Positions 34,787-43,728 of a DNA stretch of 64,000 nt are shown here, piece by piece. Source of the DNA: Bacillota bacterium (GTDB taxonomy: Bacteria; Bacillota; Clostridia; Lachnospirales; Lachnospiraceae); the NCBI GenBank assembly GCA_023450835.1, contig JAEXGM010000014.1, positions 1-64,000 on the forward strand, given 5' to 3'. A model generated the notes under the pieces. That model was not told the DNA's origin and did not search any database. It saw nothing but the letters and a program-made list of their open reading frames with translations. Made by a program: the position numbers and the translations under genes. Numbering within the stretch: the stretch's first letter is position 1; the number at the start of each line of letters is the position of its first letter.

Positions 34787-34914
34787 GGTTAAAAAGCAAG
34801 GTATTTTGTGCTTTTTGCTTAGTATAAAAGTACTATATTCAGAAAAGAATGCATTGTAATCCATATTCCTGCCAAGAGTATCTCTGCAAACTGCAGACAT
34901 TCTGCACTACTGCA

Positions 34915-34955
34915 TAAAAAAAAGTGTGAAAAACACAATGTATTCTTCACACTTT
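34915..34955 (-). terminator. Terminator overlapping the end of the DUF1284 gene
   Basis: On the minus strand AAAGTGTGAA and TTCACACTTT close a short loop and are followed by a long T run. The first arm contains the stop codon of the DUF1284 gene. Confidence 0.85.
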
Positions 34956-35345
34956 TTCATACCGAAAGCCCTGGCATTCCAGGCAAACTGAAATCCAGCT
35001 GCAGTTTATGCATACTTCCGGCAGCTTATTTTCATTCAATATATGCTTCTTTACAAGACTGACAAATCTGCGCCAGGTTATGAGTTCATTCTCATGAAGT
35101 CCGCATAGCGTCAAGACTTTTCTGTCATACTCCATGACCTTCTGACCGGACATGCAGCCCTTGTCCTTTAAATGAGGGCAGCTGCCGCAGATGCTGTCCC
35201 CTGCCACTACCAGTCTAATCCGGGTATCCGGGTTTTCGAAAAGCTTATTTATAATCTCCGTCATATTCCTGACGAATTCTTCACTGTAGCCCAAACCTTT
35301 GAATTGCCCGATACACATGCCATGATGAGGCCTTAAGCTTATCAC
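34947..35345 (-). CDS. DUF1284 domain protein
   Basis: A 132-residue Cys-rich protein with the DUF1284 pattern RPHHGMCIGQFKGLGYSEEFVRNM near the start and DSICGSCPHLKDKGCMSG in the middle, then a C-terminal CINCSWISVCLECQGF. The Cys pairs and HH suggest metal or iron-sulfur binding, but the function is not known. It starts at a GTG nine bases after the HD-domain gene and probably shares its transcript. Confidence 0.8.
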   Translation of the reverse strand: MISLRPHHGMCIGQFKGLGYSEEFVRNMTEIINKLFENPDTRIRLVVAGDSICGSCPHLKDKGCMSGQKVMEYDRKVLTLCGLHENELITWRRFVSLVKKHILNENKLPEVCINCSWISVCLECQGFRYEKV

Positions 35346-35354
35346 TTCTTATCC

Positions 35355-35852
35355 CTACAGTTTCAAACGGAAAACATTCTGCAGGATTGCCTTTCCTGTT
35401 TCCGTTCTGAAAATATTACGATATACATTCTTGATCGTTTCCTCTGAAGCCTTATCTTCATCCAGATTCACAAGAAAATCCGCCTCAACCAGTATCTGAT
35501 AATCTTTTTCCGTAATATTGGTATAGGTATGATGATGTGCTATCAGGTAACACACTCTTTTAATAAAAGCTCTTTCGTAGCCAAGCTTTGACAGCATTGG
35601 TTCTGCCACAAGAGGGCCTTCAATCTGCTGGTAATTTCCTGCACTGCTGTTATATTTCCTCTCACTTACCTTAATACCGATATCGTGAACAACTGCCGTG
35701 ACCTCCAGTATTTCTCTGGTCTCCTTGTCAAGTTCCTCTAATTCTCCTATGGCTTTCGCATAAGCATACACTTTAAGGAAATGATTGATTCTTCTCACAT
35801 CTCCTGCATAATATTCAATCATTTCGTTAATAACATCACCGATTTGTTTCAT
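35355..35852 (-). CDS. HD domain phosphohydrolase-like protein
   Basis: A 165-residue protein of the HD superfamily. An early His (RRINHFLKVYAYA), the HD pair in TAVVHDIGIKV, and a later HH (LIAHHHTYTN) give the metal ligand set H...HD...D. Such proteins hydrolyse phosphate esters of nucleotides; the substrate is unknown. It is followed closely by the DUF1284 gene. Confidence 0.85.
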   Translation of the reverse strand: MKQIGDVINEMIEYYAGDVRRINHFLKVYAYAKAIGELEELDKETREILEVTAVVHDIGIKVSERKYNSSAGNYQQIEGPLVAEPMLSKLGYERAFIKRVCYLIAHHHTYTNITEKDYQILVEADFLVNLDEDKASEETIKNVYRNIFRTETGKAILQNVFRLKL

Positions 35853-35884
35853 AGATTCTCCTTTTTATATCATAAATAATGCAA

Positions 35885-35936
35885 TAAATGCCCATTCCCT
35901 TTCTATCACAGAGCAAAAGAAAGGAACAGGCATTTA
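35885..35936 (-). terminator. Terminator of the lytic transglycosylase gene
   Basis: On the minus strand AATGCC-TTCCTTTC pairs with GAAAGGGAA-GGCATT (short bulges), followed by TATT-rich sequence, a few bases after the stop codon. Confidence 0.65.
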
Positions 35937-35939
35937 TGA

Positions 35940-36701
35940 CTAATTATTAAACAAATTCATAATCGGAGCATTGTAACTGATTGCCTTGGAAAAATAATTA
36001 TTACTATCCTCTTCCTTCTCATCCTTATTCTCTTCCATAAAAATCTCCATGAACTTCATATAGTCGTCATAAGAAAAGAGTTCTTCCAGGATATTATCTC
36101 CCGGCTCATCCTCTGTCTCCGTTCTAACCAGATTGCTCTTTATCGCAGCAATATCCGGAAGACTTGCAGCGGAATTCGTACTCTGTTTCACTGTCACGGT
36201 ACCGCCTGCATTTACGCCTTCCTGCATATATCCTAAAACCTTTTTTACATAGTCCTGTGTTTCCTTAAAGGGAGGTATCCCGCCATATTTGGCCACATTA
36301 TTACTGCCTGCATTATAGGCAGCCAGTGCGAGTGACGCATTTCCGTCGTACTTATCAAGAAGCTGCGATATGTACTTAGCACCGCCCATAATATTTTGTT
36401 TCGGATCAAAGGAGTCTTCTACACCAAGGGAAGCCGCGGTTCTTGGCATCAACTGCATAATACCCTGGGCTCCGCATCTTGAAACAGCATCAGGATTAAA
36501 ATTTGATTCCTGTTTGCCAATAGCCTTTAATAAATCCACCGGCACATCATATTTCTTAGCTGCTTCATTAAAAATCTCATCCAGGCTTACATTCTCTCCC
36601 AAATAAGATGAAAAGCTCTGTGAGGAAGCCACCTTCTTCTCTTTGGAAGCTGTGGTGCCCACAGTAGTAGTAAGACGATTAATTCCCTGAATTTCTGACA
36701 T
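35940..36701 (-). CDS. Lytic transglycosylase (SLT domain)
   Basis: A 253-residue protein. Residues about 45-155 form the Slt70-like domain with catalytic Glu in LLKAIGKQESNFNPDAVSRCGAQGIMQL and the later LALAAYNAG motif. It cleaves peptidoglycan between MurNAc and GlcNAc. No signal peptide or membrane helix is seen, so export is either non-classical or linked to another system. The C terminus (about 190-253) is acidic and of unknown role. A clear GGGAGAAA precedes the ATG. Confidence 0.88.
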   Translation of the reverse strand: MSEIQGINRLTTTVGTTASKEKKVASSQSFSSYLGENVSLDEIFNEAAKKYDVPVDLLKAIGKQESNFNPDAVSRCGAQGIMQLMPRTAASLGVEDSFDPKQNIMGGAKYISQLLDKYDGNASLALAAYNAGSNNVAKYGGIPPFKETQDYVKKVLGYMQEGVNAGGTVTVKQSTNSAASLPDIAAIKSNLVRTETEDEPGDNILEELFSYDDYMKFMEIFMEENKDEKEEDSNNYFSKAISYNAPIMNLFNN

Positions 36702-36773
36702 AAGTTTCTCCCGCTTCTTTGTAAATCGACAAAATATACAGTTACTTCCTGTTAATTATAACGTAATCCTCCA

Positions 36774-36822
36774 CAAAAAAGCAAGTGCTTTTCTCTGGGA
36801 AATGTGTAGGAAAAACACTTGC
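36774..36822 (-). terminator. Terminator of the GH30 gene
   Basis: On the minus strand GCAAGTG (36822-36816) pairs with CACTTGC (36787-36781), followed by TTTTTTG. It lies directly after the stop codon at 36831. Confidence 0.75.
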
Positions 36823-36830
36823 AAAAAGTA

Positions 36831-38159
36831 TTATTTTATGACAGCCGTTACAATAGAACTCTTTGGAACCTGGAATTCTGAGTTTAACCCCCGTATTCTT
36901 ATAGAAACAGGCATATCCTCTTCCTGTTTATTAAGGATTACCAATACCGTCGTACCGTCCGGATTCTTAAATGCCGTCATTTCCAGTCTGTCCGTATATT
37001 TGGTAAGAGCGACCCTCTTTGCCTCCCTGTCAATGTAGCGGCTGAAATGTCTGATATAATGGAAGGAAAGCTTTTCCTCATAGCTGCCATCTTCTGTATT
37101 GACCATTACAGGAGCATCACAGAAATTACCTACGTGATTTGGCCCGCCCTTTTCATCCAGCAGGATATTCCAGTCAATAAAAGCTGTCATTCCTGCATTC
37201 AGGTTGCCAATGATATCATGGGCATACATCTGTGCATTTCTTAACTGTCCGGCATCAAACCTGCTGTACTCCACGCAGCCCTCCGTAAATATCAATTCTT
37301 TTCCCGGAAAAGCATCCTTTGTAAGACCTACCGCTTCAAAATGGTCCCCTGTATACCAGTGAAAAGCAACACCGTCAATCATCTTATCGGTTTCTTCATC
37401 TATTATGGCACTTGCTCTTTCAAATACTCTTTCTTTGTTATGGTCCCAGATATTGATTTTCACATGGGAAAGACCATTCTTGACAAGGGCTTTATATAAG
37501 TAATCTCTTAAGAATTCTTTCTCCTCTTCCGGGTCAAAGCTGCAGGAATCCCATGTCTGAACGGCATCCGGCTCATTCTGGACCGTAATGCGTTTGACAG
37601 GAAAACCCAGAGCTTCGTATTCTTTAATGTAACGGCAGATGTATTCAGCCCAGAATTCCTTATATTCGTCTTTTAATTTCCCGCCATGATTTCTGTCATT
37701 GTTGGTCTTCATAAAAGCCGGAGGTGACCAGGGAGTTAACATCAGGTCAAAGTCCTCTCCCTTTAATCCTCTTGCCCTTCTAAGCAGCGGAAGAATATAT
37801 TCTTCATCCCTCTTTAAGGTGAAGGATTTCATTTCTTTGTCCTCCGGGTCATCCATAGCTGTATAGTTGCCCAGGGAGAAATCGCAGCTGTCAATATGAG
37901 TACGTATAAAATGATACCTTAGGCCGTCTTCTCCGAAATACTTGGTCAGAATTTCTTCCTGCTTCTCTTTTTCCAGTTTAGAGAAGGAATAACCGGCCGC
38001 CTCTGTCAGTGCTCCGCCGAAACCATGAAAGGTCTGGTACTCGATTTCCGGATAAAGATTTACCACATTCATTGCGGCACCCTTTTCCTCAGGCAGTTCA
38101 CAGGTAAGAACCTTCGTTGCCCTTTCCTGGTTCTCATAGGTGGTAATAATTAATTCCAT
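36831..38159 (-). CDS. Glycoside hydrolase family 30 (glucosylceramidase-like) enzyme
   Basis: From the ATG at 38159 (AGGAGG upstream) it is 442 residues. The catalytic acid is Glu196 (ITVQNEPDAVQTWDSC) and the nucleophile Glu293 (LIFTEGCVEYS), both in GH30 context; TFHGFGGALTEAAGYSF at about 43-59 is the family start. The C-terminal beta domain ends near 442. There is no signal peptide, so it acts inside the cell on imported beta-glycosides. Cotranscribed after the GH94-type phosphorylase; the pair may finish degrading a beta-glucan oligosaccharide. Confidence 0.9.
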   Translation of the reverse strand: MELIITTYENQERATKVLTCELPEEKGAAMNVVNLYPEIEYQTFHGFGGALTEAAGYSFSKLEKEKQEEILTKYFGEDGLRYHFIRTHIDSCDFSLGNYTAMDDPEDKEMKSFTLKRDEEYILPLLRRARGLKGEDFDLMLTPWSPPAFMKTNNDRNHGGKLKDEYKEFWAEYICRYIKEYEALGFPVKRITVQNEPDAVQTWDSCSFDPEEEKEFLRDYLYKALVKNGLSHVKINIWDHNKERVFERASAIIDEETDKMIDGVAFHWYTGDHFEAVGLTKDAFPGKELIFTEGCVEYSRFDAGQLRNAQMYAHDIIGNLNAGMTAFIDWNILLDEKGGPNHVGNFCDAPVMVNTEDGSYEEKLSFHYIRHFSRYIDREAKRVALTKYTDRLEMTAFKNPDGTTVLVILNKQEEDMPVSIRIRGLNSEFQVPKSSIVTAVIK

Positions 38160-38190
38160 ATTGATATCCTCCTGCTTGTGATTATTAGTG

Positions 38191-38224
38191 GCAATGCCAC
38201 ATCTGCAAGCAGATGCGGCATTGC
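38191..38224 (-). other. Near-perfect hairpin between the phosphorylase and GH30 genes
   Basis: GCAATGCCACATCTGC and GCAGATGCGGCATTGC pair 15 of 16 bases around a two-base loop. No T run follows. It lies 32 bases before the GH30 start and might control relative expression or mRNA cleavage. Confidence 0.5.
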
Positions 38225-38306
38225 AATCGGATTTATTATAAAAACTCATTCGCCGTTCTGAACGCCCCGCTTTGCTGTAAACTGCATCGCAATTTGGGGA
38301 ACGCAG

Positions 38307-41300
38307 TTAAGCGAAATATGCGGTAAGCTTCTTTATACTTCCTTCACGGATTGCCTGTGCCGCCTTTCCTGCAATACTGCCTCCTTCAATTCTCTCACTG
38401 TCTTCTGTTATGATGTGGGATATCTCTGCTCTGTCTTTACCATAGGTAGCTTTTCCCGTAGGATTCTTATATGTGATGGTACAGCCGGATAAGAAGGTAA
38501 AGGAGGCTTCCTGTGCTTCATCAAAGAACCAGGCCGGAAGCTTGGGTTCTAAGTGAAGGGTCAGCCCTTCCGGTTCCTGGGTAAATACCCTGTTGCCTAT
38601 AAACATCTGGCTCCACATGGAGAGTATCTCTGTGGTAGAGCCGCTTAATCTGGCTACATATCCCCTTCCGTGAACCTCCTTATTGGGGTTCGCAGAAGAA
38701 GCTATGAAAGAGGAATTCTCAAGAATACTTCTTCCATACATTTCAGGCGGAAGGAAAGGAATCAGGGTGGTCTTTATTTCTTCATAGAAATCTTCCCACA
38801 GACCTGCCCTTTGTATTCCGTATAAATATTTATATTCCATATGCAGGAAGACGCTCTCCCTCTCAAGCCATCCGGGCGTAAAGGCTCTGATTCTGCCGTT
38901 TTCCATAGAAATGTGCTCCAGAGATTCGCTGGTCTTATACATCTTAAGCTCTTTGTCGTAAATACCGCTTTCCTTCACTTTCTTATGAAGAGCTTCCGCT
39001 TCTTCTTCACATTCCTCCGAGGCCAGATATCTTGCAGGCCCTTCTAGAAAGAATGGAAGCATTACTGTCTTAAAGCTGCAGGCTCTGCCGGCAGGAAGGC
39101 CATAAGGGGTAATCAGAGCTTCGCCTTCCTGGGATTTTACAGGGGTAAAGGAATCAGCATAGTAAGTAAAATAGGTAGGCATCATACCCTTTCCTATATT
39201 CTTTGCCTTGTCAATACCGTTATTTACTATTTTTAAGAAGCTTGTAAGGATAGCTTTTGCTTCCTCTGTATCCATAGGAACTTCGCTTCCATCCAATTCA
39301 AAGCGGACAGCCTCTCTGAACTCTTCTCTTAAGGAGGTGACCTTATCCCAATATTCGAACTGGCTTAAAGTTCCTTCCAGGAGTTGTGCTGCCTGTTCCT
39401 TTGCCTTTACAAGAAGCTGGTATACTTCTTCCGGCAGGCTCACCTGTTTTCCTAAGGGCAGTGCCCCTATTACAAACTCCAGCGTTCTCTTTAATTCAAG
39501 GGTTTCCGGCATCCCGCTTCCGAAGAGTCCCGGCAGACCGTTCATGGCATCATTCCAGCCAGGCTTGCCGCCTTCCATTTCAACTCCCATACCTTCCGGG
39601 TCAAGGGTCGTAAACTTAATCAGTGAAAGATTTATAAGCTTTGCCATCAGGGTCGCGGATACATATTCCCCTTTCTTGTTCTTTAGCCAATTGGTGCCGT
39701 TCTTTATAAATCCGGGTCTATTTTCTTTCTCTACGTCATGGACAAGAGCACCGTATTGCCTTAACTCTCCCTTTGAGATAATTACATACTTTTCACTGCG
39801 GGGAAGAACCCTTGCCGGGCTGTCATAATAACGGTAGGTCTTATCGCCAAATAGAAGCTCTTCTTTTCTCTCAGGATATATTTTTAAGTAATTCTCAATT
39901 AAATCCAAATTATAATCCCAATGGTCGCTCCAATAACCTTCTCCAAAACCTGCTTCAATATTCTGATTGCAGAATGACAAAAGCTTTGTAAGGAAATCAT
40001 CTTCCGGTATGGTAAGTTCTATGGAATAACGTGCCAGGGTGCCTGCTATCTGTCCGGGTGTAAAAGGCTTCCTCCCGGTATCCAGAAGAACCTTCCATTC
40101 CTTTGGTGCCGCCTGCTTTAGGAATTCTTCCGCAGCAATTTCCTCTTCTGCTTTTATACGGAAAGTAGAAGGCCTTACTTCCAGCGGATTATAGCCGTCT
40201 ATCTGAATCAGCTGATAGAAGGTCTTTACATTAAAGTCTCCTACTTCTTTGTTAAAAAGCAGGTCATTTCTTCTGTTCTGGTTAACATCCCTGAAATTTC
40301 CGTTACCCTGGGAATAATATTCACCATTAATAGAGAAGAAATTATAATCCCTCTCTGGGTCCCCATGCTTTCTGCTAAACAGGTGTATAACGGACTTGTT
40401 ATCTTCTTCCCCGAAGACGAAGGGATATCCGCCTCTTAAGAAATTATCCATATAGCTGTATTCTATATAACTGTCAAACAAAGGCACACCGGTTACGGTC
40501 TTTACATCCTTTGTAAGCTCTTCACAGCACTGGGCAGCCAGTGCTTCTTTTCTTTCAAAGAAACCTTCTTCCTTTATTTGGGAAAGCTTGCCGTTTATCT
40601 GTTCTGCAGTCTGGGCGAATCCTATCATTGTATGAAAGGTATAGGTCTTTCCGGATGAAATCTTTGTCTTTATCGGGGTAAAACCACAGGGAATCTTATT
40701 GGCAAAGCACTGTTCCTTTCCTAATACACCCTCCAGTCCTTCCTCCTCAAAGCGAACCGGCTGCATAAAGGTAGTATCATGGGAGAAGACAGCCTCCGCA
40801 TCAAAGATTACCGGCACAACCTCTCCGTCAGCTATGCTCAGATAGTAATAGCCACCTTCTACATCAGAAACCTCCGCAGAGTCATCACTGGAAGAGCGCA
40901 TGGCGTAATAAGGCACATTGTTCTCTATATTCTTAATATCGGACCAGCTCTTTAGCAGGTTGGACATTTCCTTATATTCATTATTCTTCATGCCAAAGGG
41001 CAGAATCTTAGGAAGTCCGTCCAATACCTCCAAATCCTGCTCTGTTCCCGAAAGGTTGGTTATCTCTACCTTTCTTACCAGCGCCCCGATATTCTCTAAA
41101 GGCAGAACATAATATGTAATATGAATTTTTAATTCCTGTTCCTCATTAACTTCTTCTATCTCAAAACTGTTCTGATGAATGATAAATCTGCGCTTTGCCT
41201 TTGTTATGCCTGAAAAGAAAGGTTCGAAAAAGCTGCCTCCTTTACTTATAAAGGTTCGAAAACCCTTTATTGCCGTATTTTCATATGCTGTATTGGCAGG

Positions 41301-41492
41301 ATTGAACTCCATTATGGCATTATTTTTGTGATGTATTCCAAAACTGTTTACTCCCTGTCCTCTGTTGGTATAATAGACCCACATAGGAATTCCCTTAATA
41401 CCGGCAAGTCCGGGAAGAAAGCTTGAAAATGGAGGAAGTCTGTGATAGTCTTCCAGAATATAAGCTTTACCGTCTAAATAGTAGTTTTTCAT
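38307..41492 (-). CDS. GH94-type glycoside phosphorylase, likely 1,2-beta-oligoglucan phosphorylase
   Basis: From the ATG at 41492 (GGAAAGG upstream) it is 1061 residues, much longer than cellobiose phosphorylase but typical of the sophorose-oligosaccharide phosphorylases. The opening (GIPMWVYYTNRGQGVNSFG) and the catalytic loop GKPGWNDAMNGLPGLFGSG with Asp648 as general acid resemble Listeria Lin1839 and the Lachnoclostridium phytofermentans enzyme, from memory. It would cleave beta-1,2-glucan oligomers with phosphate to give glucose-1-phosphate. No signal peptide, so intracellular. An upstream extension is ruled out by a promoter at 41541. Confidence 0.82.
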   Translation of the reverse strand: MKNYYLDGKAYILEDYHRLPPFSSFLPGLAGIKGIPMWVYYTNRGQGVNSFGIHHKNNAIMEFNPANTAYENTAIKGFRTFISKGGSFFEPFFSGITKAKRRFIIHQNSFEIEEVNEEQELKIHITYYVLPLENIGALVRKVEITNLSGTEQDLEVLDGLPKILPFGMKNNEYKEMSNLLKSWSDIKNIENNVPYYAMRSSSDDSAEVSDVEGGYYYLSIADGEVVPVIFDAEAVFSHDTTFMQPVRFEEEGLEGVLGKEQCFANKIPCGFTPIKTKISSGKTYTFHTMIGFAQTAEQINGKLSQIKEEGFFERKEALAAQCCEELTKDVKTVTGVPLFDSYIEYSYMDNFLRGGYPFVFGEEDNKSVIHLFSRKHGDPERDYNFFSINGEYYSQGNGNFRDVNQNRRNDLLFNKEVGDFNVKTFYQLIQIDGYNPLEVRPSTFRIKAEEEIAAEEFLKQAAPKEWKVLLDTGRKPFTPGQIAGTLARYSIELTIPEDDFLTKLLSFCNQNIEAGFGEGYWSDHWDYNLDLIENYLKIYPERKEELLFGDKTYRYYDSPARVLPRSEKYVIISKGELRQYGALVHDVEKENRPGFIKNGTNWLKNKKGEYVSATLMAKLINLSLIKFTTLDPEGMGVEMEGGKPGWNDAMNGLPGLFGSGMPETLELKRTLEFVIGALPLGKQVSLPEEVYQLLVKAKEQAAQLLEGTLSQFEYWDKVTSLREEFREAVRFELDGSEVPMDTEEAKAILTSFLKIVNNGIDKAKNIGKGMMPTYFTYYADSFTPVKSQEGEALITPYGLPAGRACSFKTVMLPFFLEGPARYLASEECEEEAEALHKKVKESGIYDKELKMYKTSESLEHISMENGRIRAFTPGWLERESVFLHMEYKYLYGIQRAGLWEDFYEEIKTTLIPFLPPEMYGRSILENSSFIASSANPNKEVHGRGYVARLSGSTTEILSMWSQMFIGNRVFTQEPEGLTLHLEPKLPAWFFDEAQEASFTFLSGCTITYKNPTGKATYGKDRAEISHIITEDSERIEGGSIAGKAAQAIREGSIKKLTAYFA

Positions 41493-41540
41493 CGAAAAAT
41501 CCTTTCCTTTCCTTAATGTTGCATTAATGATGCTATTATG

Positions 41541-41569
41541 ATTATAGTATTCTTTTTCATGAAAGGCAA
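41541..41569 (-). promoter_or_regulatory. Promoter of the phosphorylase-GH30 operon
   Basis: Minus-strand TTGCCT (41569-41564), 17-base spacer, TATAAT (41546-41541), about 45 bases before the start codon. Confidence 0.6.
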
Positions 41570-41767
41570 TCATAAAAACATTTTTATAATACTTTGTTAA
41601 CAGGTTACTTGTATTCATTGTACATTATCTATTTTAATTTTTTCATTTTTTGTGCATTTTATCTTGACTTAAAATTATTATTCAAATTTATTCCAGACAT
41701 TCAGAACTATTGTTCTAATAATACTTTCAAAAATTCAGAAAAACGTTTTTAATTAAATATAAAAGAT

Positions 41768-41812
41768 AAGAGAACAGCCAGGATGGGTTGCCCCTCCCTG
41801 TTCGTTCTCTTT
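41768..41812 (-). terminator. Terminator of the flavodiiron gene
   Basis: On the minus strand AAGAGAAC-ACAGG and CTGGCTGTTCTCTT arms form a long stem with a G-rich loop, followed by ATCTTTT. It lies 47 bases past the flavoprotein stop. Confidence 0.65.
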
Positions 41813-41858
41813 ACTTTTCCTGTTTATTTTCAAAATATATTCTATTACCTTGCGGCAT

Positions 41859-43088
41859 TTACTGCTTATTATTAACAGCTTCTTTTACCTGAGTTACAAG
41901 CACTTTTATCTGTGCTTCGATTTTTTCCAGGTCCTCTGCAGCCGGTGTTCCTTTGAATTCTACCGGTTCTAAGAACTCCCAGCCCATGTTAAGTCTTGTA
42001 TTAATGTCCGCAAGCTCTCTTTCCGCACCGCCGGACCAGCCATAAGAGCCGAAACGAAATGCCTTGCGGTTTAAGGCTTTCTTCTTGCCGATTTCTTCAA
42101 GAACTGCACCCATAGGAGGAAACATCTTGAATTCGTAGGTCGGCATTGCAAGTATCACTCCGGTTGAGGTCCATACAGAAGTCAGCACCGTTCCCCAGGA
42201 GTCCTCCGGTACTCTATGCACATGCACCGTGATATCTTCCTTTTCAAGTACTTTCAGAGCATGTTTTACCGCAGTTTCTGTCATTCCATACATGGAACCC
42301 CAGATAAGTGTAAGCTCTGCTCTGGCAGGCCCTTTCTGGTAATCTGCGTAAGCATCGTAAGCATCCATTATAGCTTTGGTATCTTTCCATACTAATCCGT
42401 GACCGGGTGCAATCAGTTTTGCCGGTATCTCTCTTACCTTCTTAATTGCTGACTTGACCTGAGGCGAAAAGGTTGCTACGATATTGGAGTAATATCTTAT
42501 GGTATCCTTCTCATATTCTTTTAATTCCTCTTCACTGAACTCTTCCGCATAGATTCTTCCGTCGCATTTTCCGAAGGAACCGAAGGCATCACAGGGAAAT
42601 AACACTCCCGTTGACTGGTCAAAGGTCGCAATGGTATCCGGCCAGTGAACATTAGGAATCTCTGCAAAGTTAAGCAGATGTCCGTTACCTAAGTCAAAGG
42701 AATCCTTGTCCCCCACTACGGTAACATTCTCTGTTAAGCCGTAGAAAGCTTCCAAAAGCTCCTTTCCTTTCTTACTGCTAAGAATCTGAAAGTCATTATT
42801 TATCTTCTTAAATGACTCTATCCAGCCGGAATGATCCGGTTCTACATGGTTTACAACAAGGTATTTGATGGAAGAAGGTTCGATATCGAGCTCCTTTAAC
42901 AGTGAAAACAGGTTCTCCGGAACTCCGTCCCATCCGCACACACCATCTATTATTGCGGTTTTCTCACCCTTTATAATATATGAATTTAAAGTAACGCCAT
43001 TTGGTATTTCCCATAAACCTTCAAACAATATATTTTCCACATCAACAGATAATTGATAGGTTGATTCTGCAATTTCAGTAATTTTCAT
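41859..43088 (-). CDS. FprA-type flavodiiron protein
   Basis: A 409-residue A-type flavoprotein. The N-terminal metallo-beta-lactamase-like domain carries the diiron ligand motif His81-x-Glu83-x-Asp85-His86 (VVNHVEPDHSGW), and the C-terminal flavodoxin domain starts near 250 (LIWGSMYGMTETAVKHA). It reduces oxygen to water, or nitric oxide to nitrous oxide, using electrons from rubredoxin. The rubredoxin gene at 45726 is a plausible partner. It has its own promoter and terminator. Confidence 0.95.
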   Translation of the reverse strand: MKITEIAESTYQLSVDVENILFEGLWEIPNGVTLNSYIIKGEKTAIIDGVCGWDGVPENLFSLLKELDIEPSSIKYLVVNHVEPDHSGWIESFKKINNDFQILSSKKGKELLEAFYGLTENVTVVGDKDSFDLGNGHLLNFAEIPNVHWPDTIATFDQSTGVLFPCDAFGSFGKCDGRIYAEEFSEEELKEYEKDTIRYYSNIVATFSPQVKSAIKKVREIPAKLIAPGHGLVWKDTKAIMDAYDAYADYQKGPARAELTLIWGSMYGMTETAVKHALKVLEKEDITVHVHRVPEDSWGTVLTSVWTSTGVILAMPTYEFKMFPPMGAVLEEIGKKKALNRKAFRFGSYGWSGGAERELADINTRLNMGWEFLEPVEFKGTPAAEDLEKIEAQIKVLVTQVKEAVNNKQ

Positions 43089-43158
43089 TTTTGCACCTCA
43101 TCTTCTAATTTTCTTTCTCTGATTTTCACACTTCGTCCTTCTTGTTACATCTAGAAAC

Positions 43159-43187
43159 ATTTTAGCTTTAAAACAACCGATAGTCAA
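43159..43187 (-). promoter_or_regulatory. Promoter of the flavodiiron gene
   Basis: Minus-strand TTGACT (43187-43182), 17-base spacer, TAAAAT (43164-43159). Confidence 0.65.
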
Positions 43188-43238
43188 CTATTAAAGAACC
43201 ATTTCTCCCAAAACAGACCTTAATAGTTATTTTTTTTA

Positions 43239-43267
43239 TTTACATGTTTCCTAAAAGATGCTATAGT
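43239..43267 (+). promoter_or_regulatory. Promoter of the thioredoxin-like gene
   Basis: Plus-strand TTTACA (43239-43244), 17-base spacer, TATAGT (43262-43267). Divergent from the flavodiiron promoter. Confidence 0.55.
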
Positions 43268-43374
43268 ATAGTATACCATTTAGATTGTGCACAATCAAAT
43301 ACATAATTTCATTAAATTTACCCTATTATATAAACAAATTGTACAATACTATTAAGAGAAAGAAGGTATGTAAT

Positions 43375-43635
43375 ATGAAGCACGTTATTATGTTTGAAAC
43401 CAGTTGGTGTCCTCACTGCCGCAGAGCCCACTCTCTGCTGGAAGAATTATACCATGAAAATCCAGCTTACAAGGACATAAAAATTCAATATATTGACGAG
43501 GAACTTCATCCGGATGTGGCAAACAGCTATGATTATTTCTATGTACCCACCTTTTTTGTAGACTCCGATAAACTCCATGAGGGCGTTCCCTCTAAAGATG
43601 CTATTAAACAGGTCCTGGATGCTGCTCTTACCTGA
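43375..43635 (+). CDS. Small thioredoxin/glutaredoxin-like protein
   Basis: From the ATG at 43375 (GAAGG upstream) it is 86 residues with the redox motif CPHC in MFETSWCPHCRRAH and a cis-Pro loop YVPTFFVD. The fold is a minimal thioredoxin; the CPHC dithiol is more like glutaredoxin or DsbA-type centres than TrxA. It is divergent from the flavodiiron gene and ends at a perfect terminator. Likely a cytoplasmic reductant in the redox cluster. Confidence 0.85.
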   Translation: MKHVIMFETSWCPHCRRAHSLLEELYHENPAYKDIKIQYIDEELHPDVANSYDYFYVPTFFVDSDKLHEGVPSKDAIKQVLDAALT

Positions 43636-43668
43636 TGTATATAAAATCATTTAAGCATAAATAAATAT

Positions 43669-43710
43669 GGTTCTATAGTAAATATAATATTTACTATAGA
43701 ACCCTTTTTT
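43669..43710 (+). terminator. Perfect-palindrome terminator
   Basis: GGTTCTATAGTAAAT (43669-43683) and ATTTACTATAGAACC (43689-43703) pair fully and are followed by a T run. Confidence 0.9.
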
Positions 43711-43728
43711 GTTTTGTACTCTTCTATT

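Noticed and set aside
38225..38306. Possible further copy of the dispersed repeat (CTGAACGCCCCGC...GGGGAACGCAG)
   Set aside because: Only loose word similarity; it lacks the fixed blocks and is better described as part of a local hairpin-rich spacer.
41493..41618. Possible N-terminal extension of the GH94-type phosphorylase
   Set aside because: A -35/-10 promoter lies inside it and a ribosome binding site precedes the ATG at 41492.
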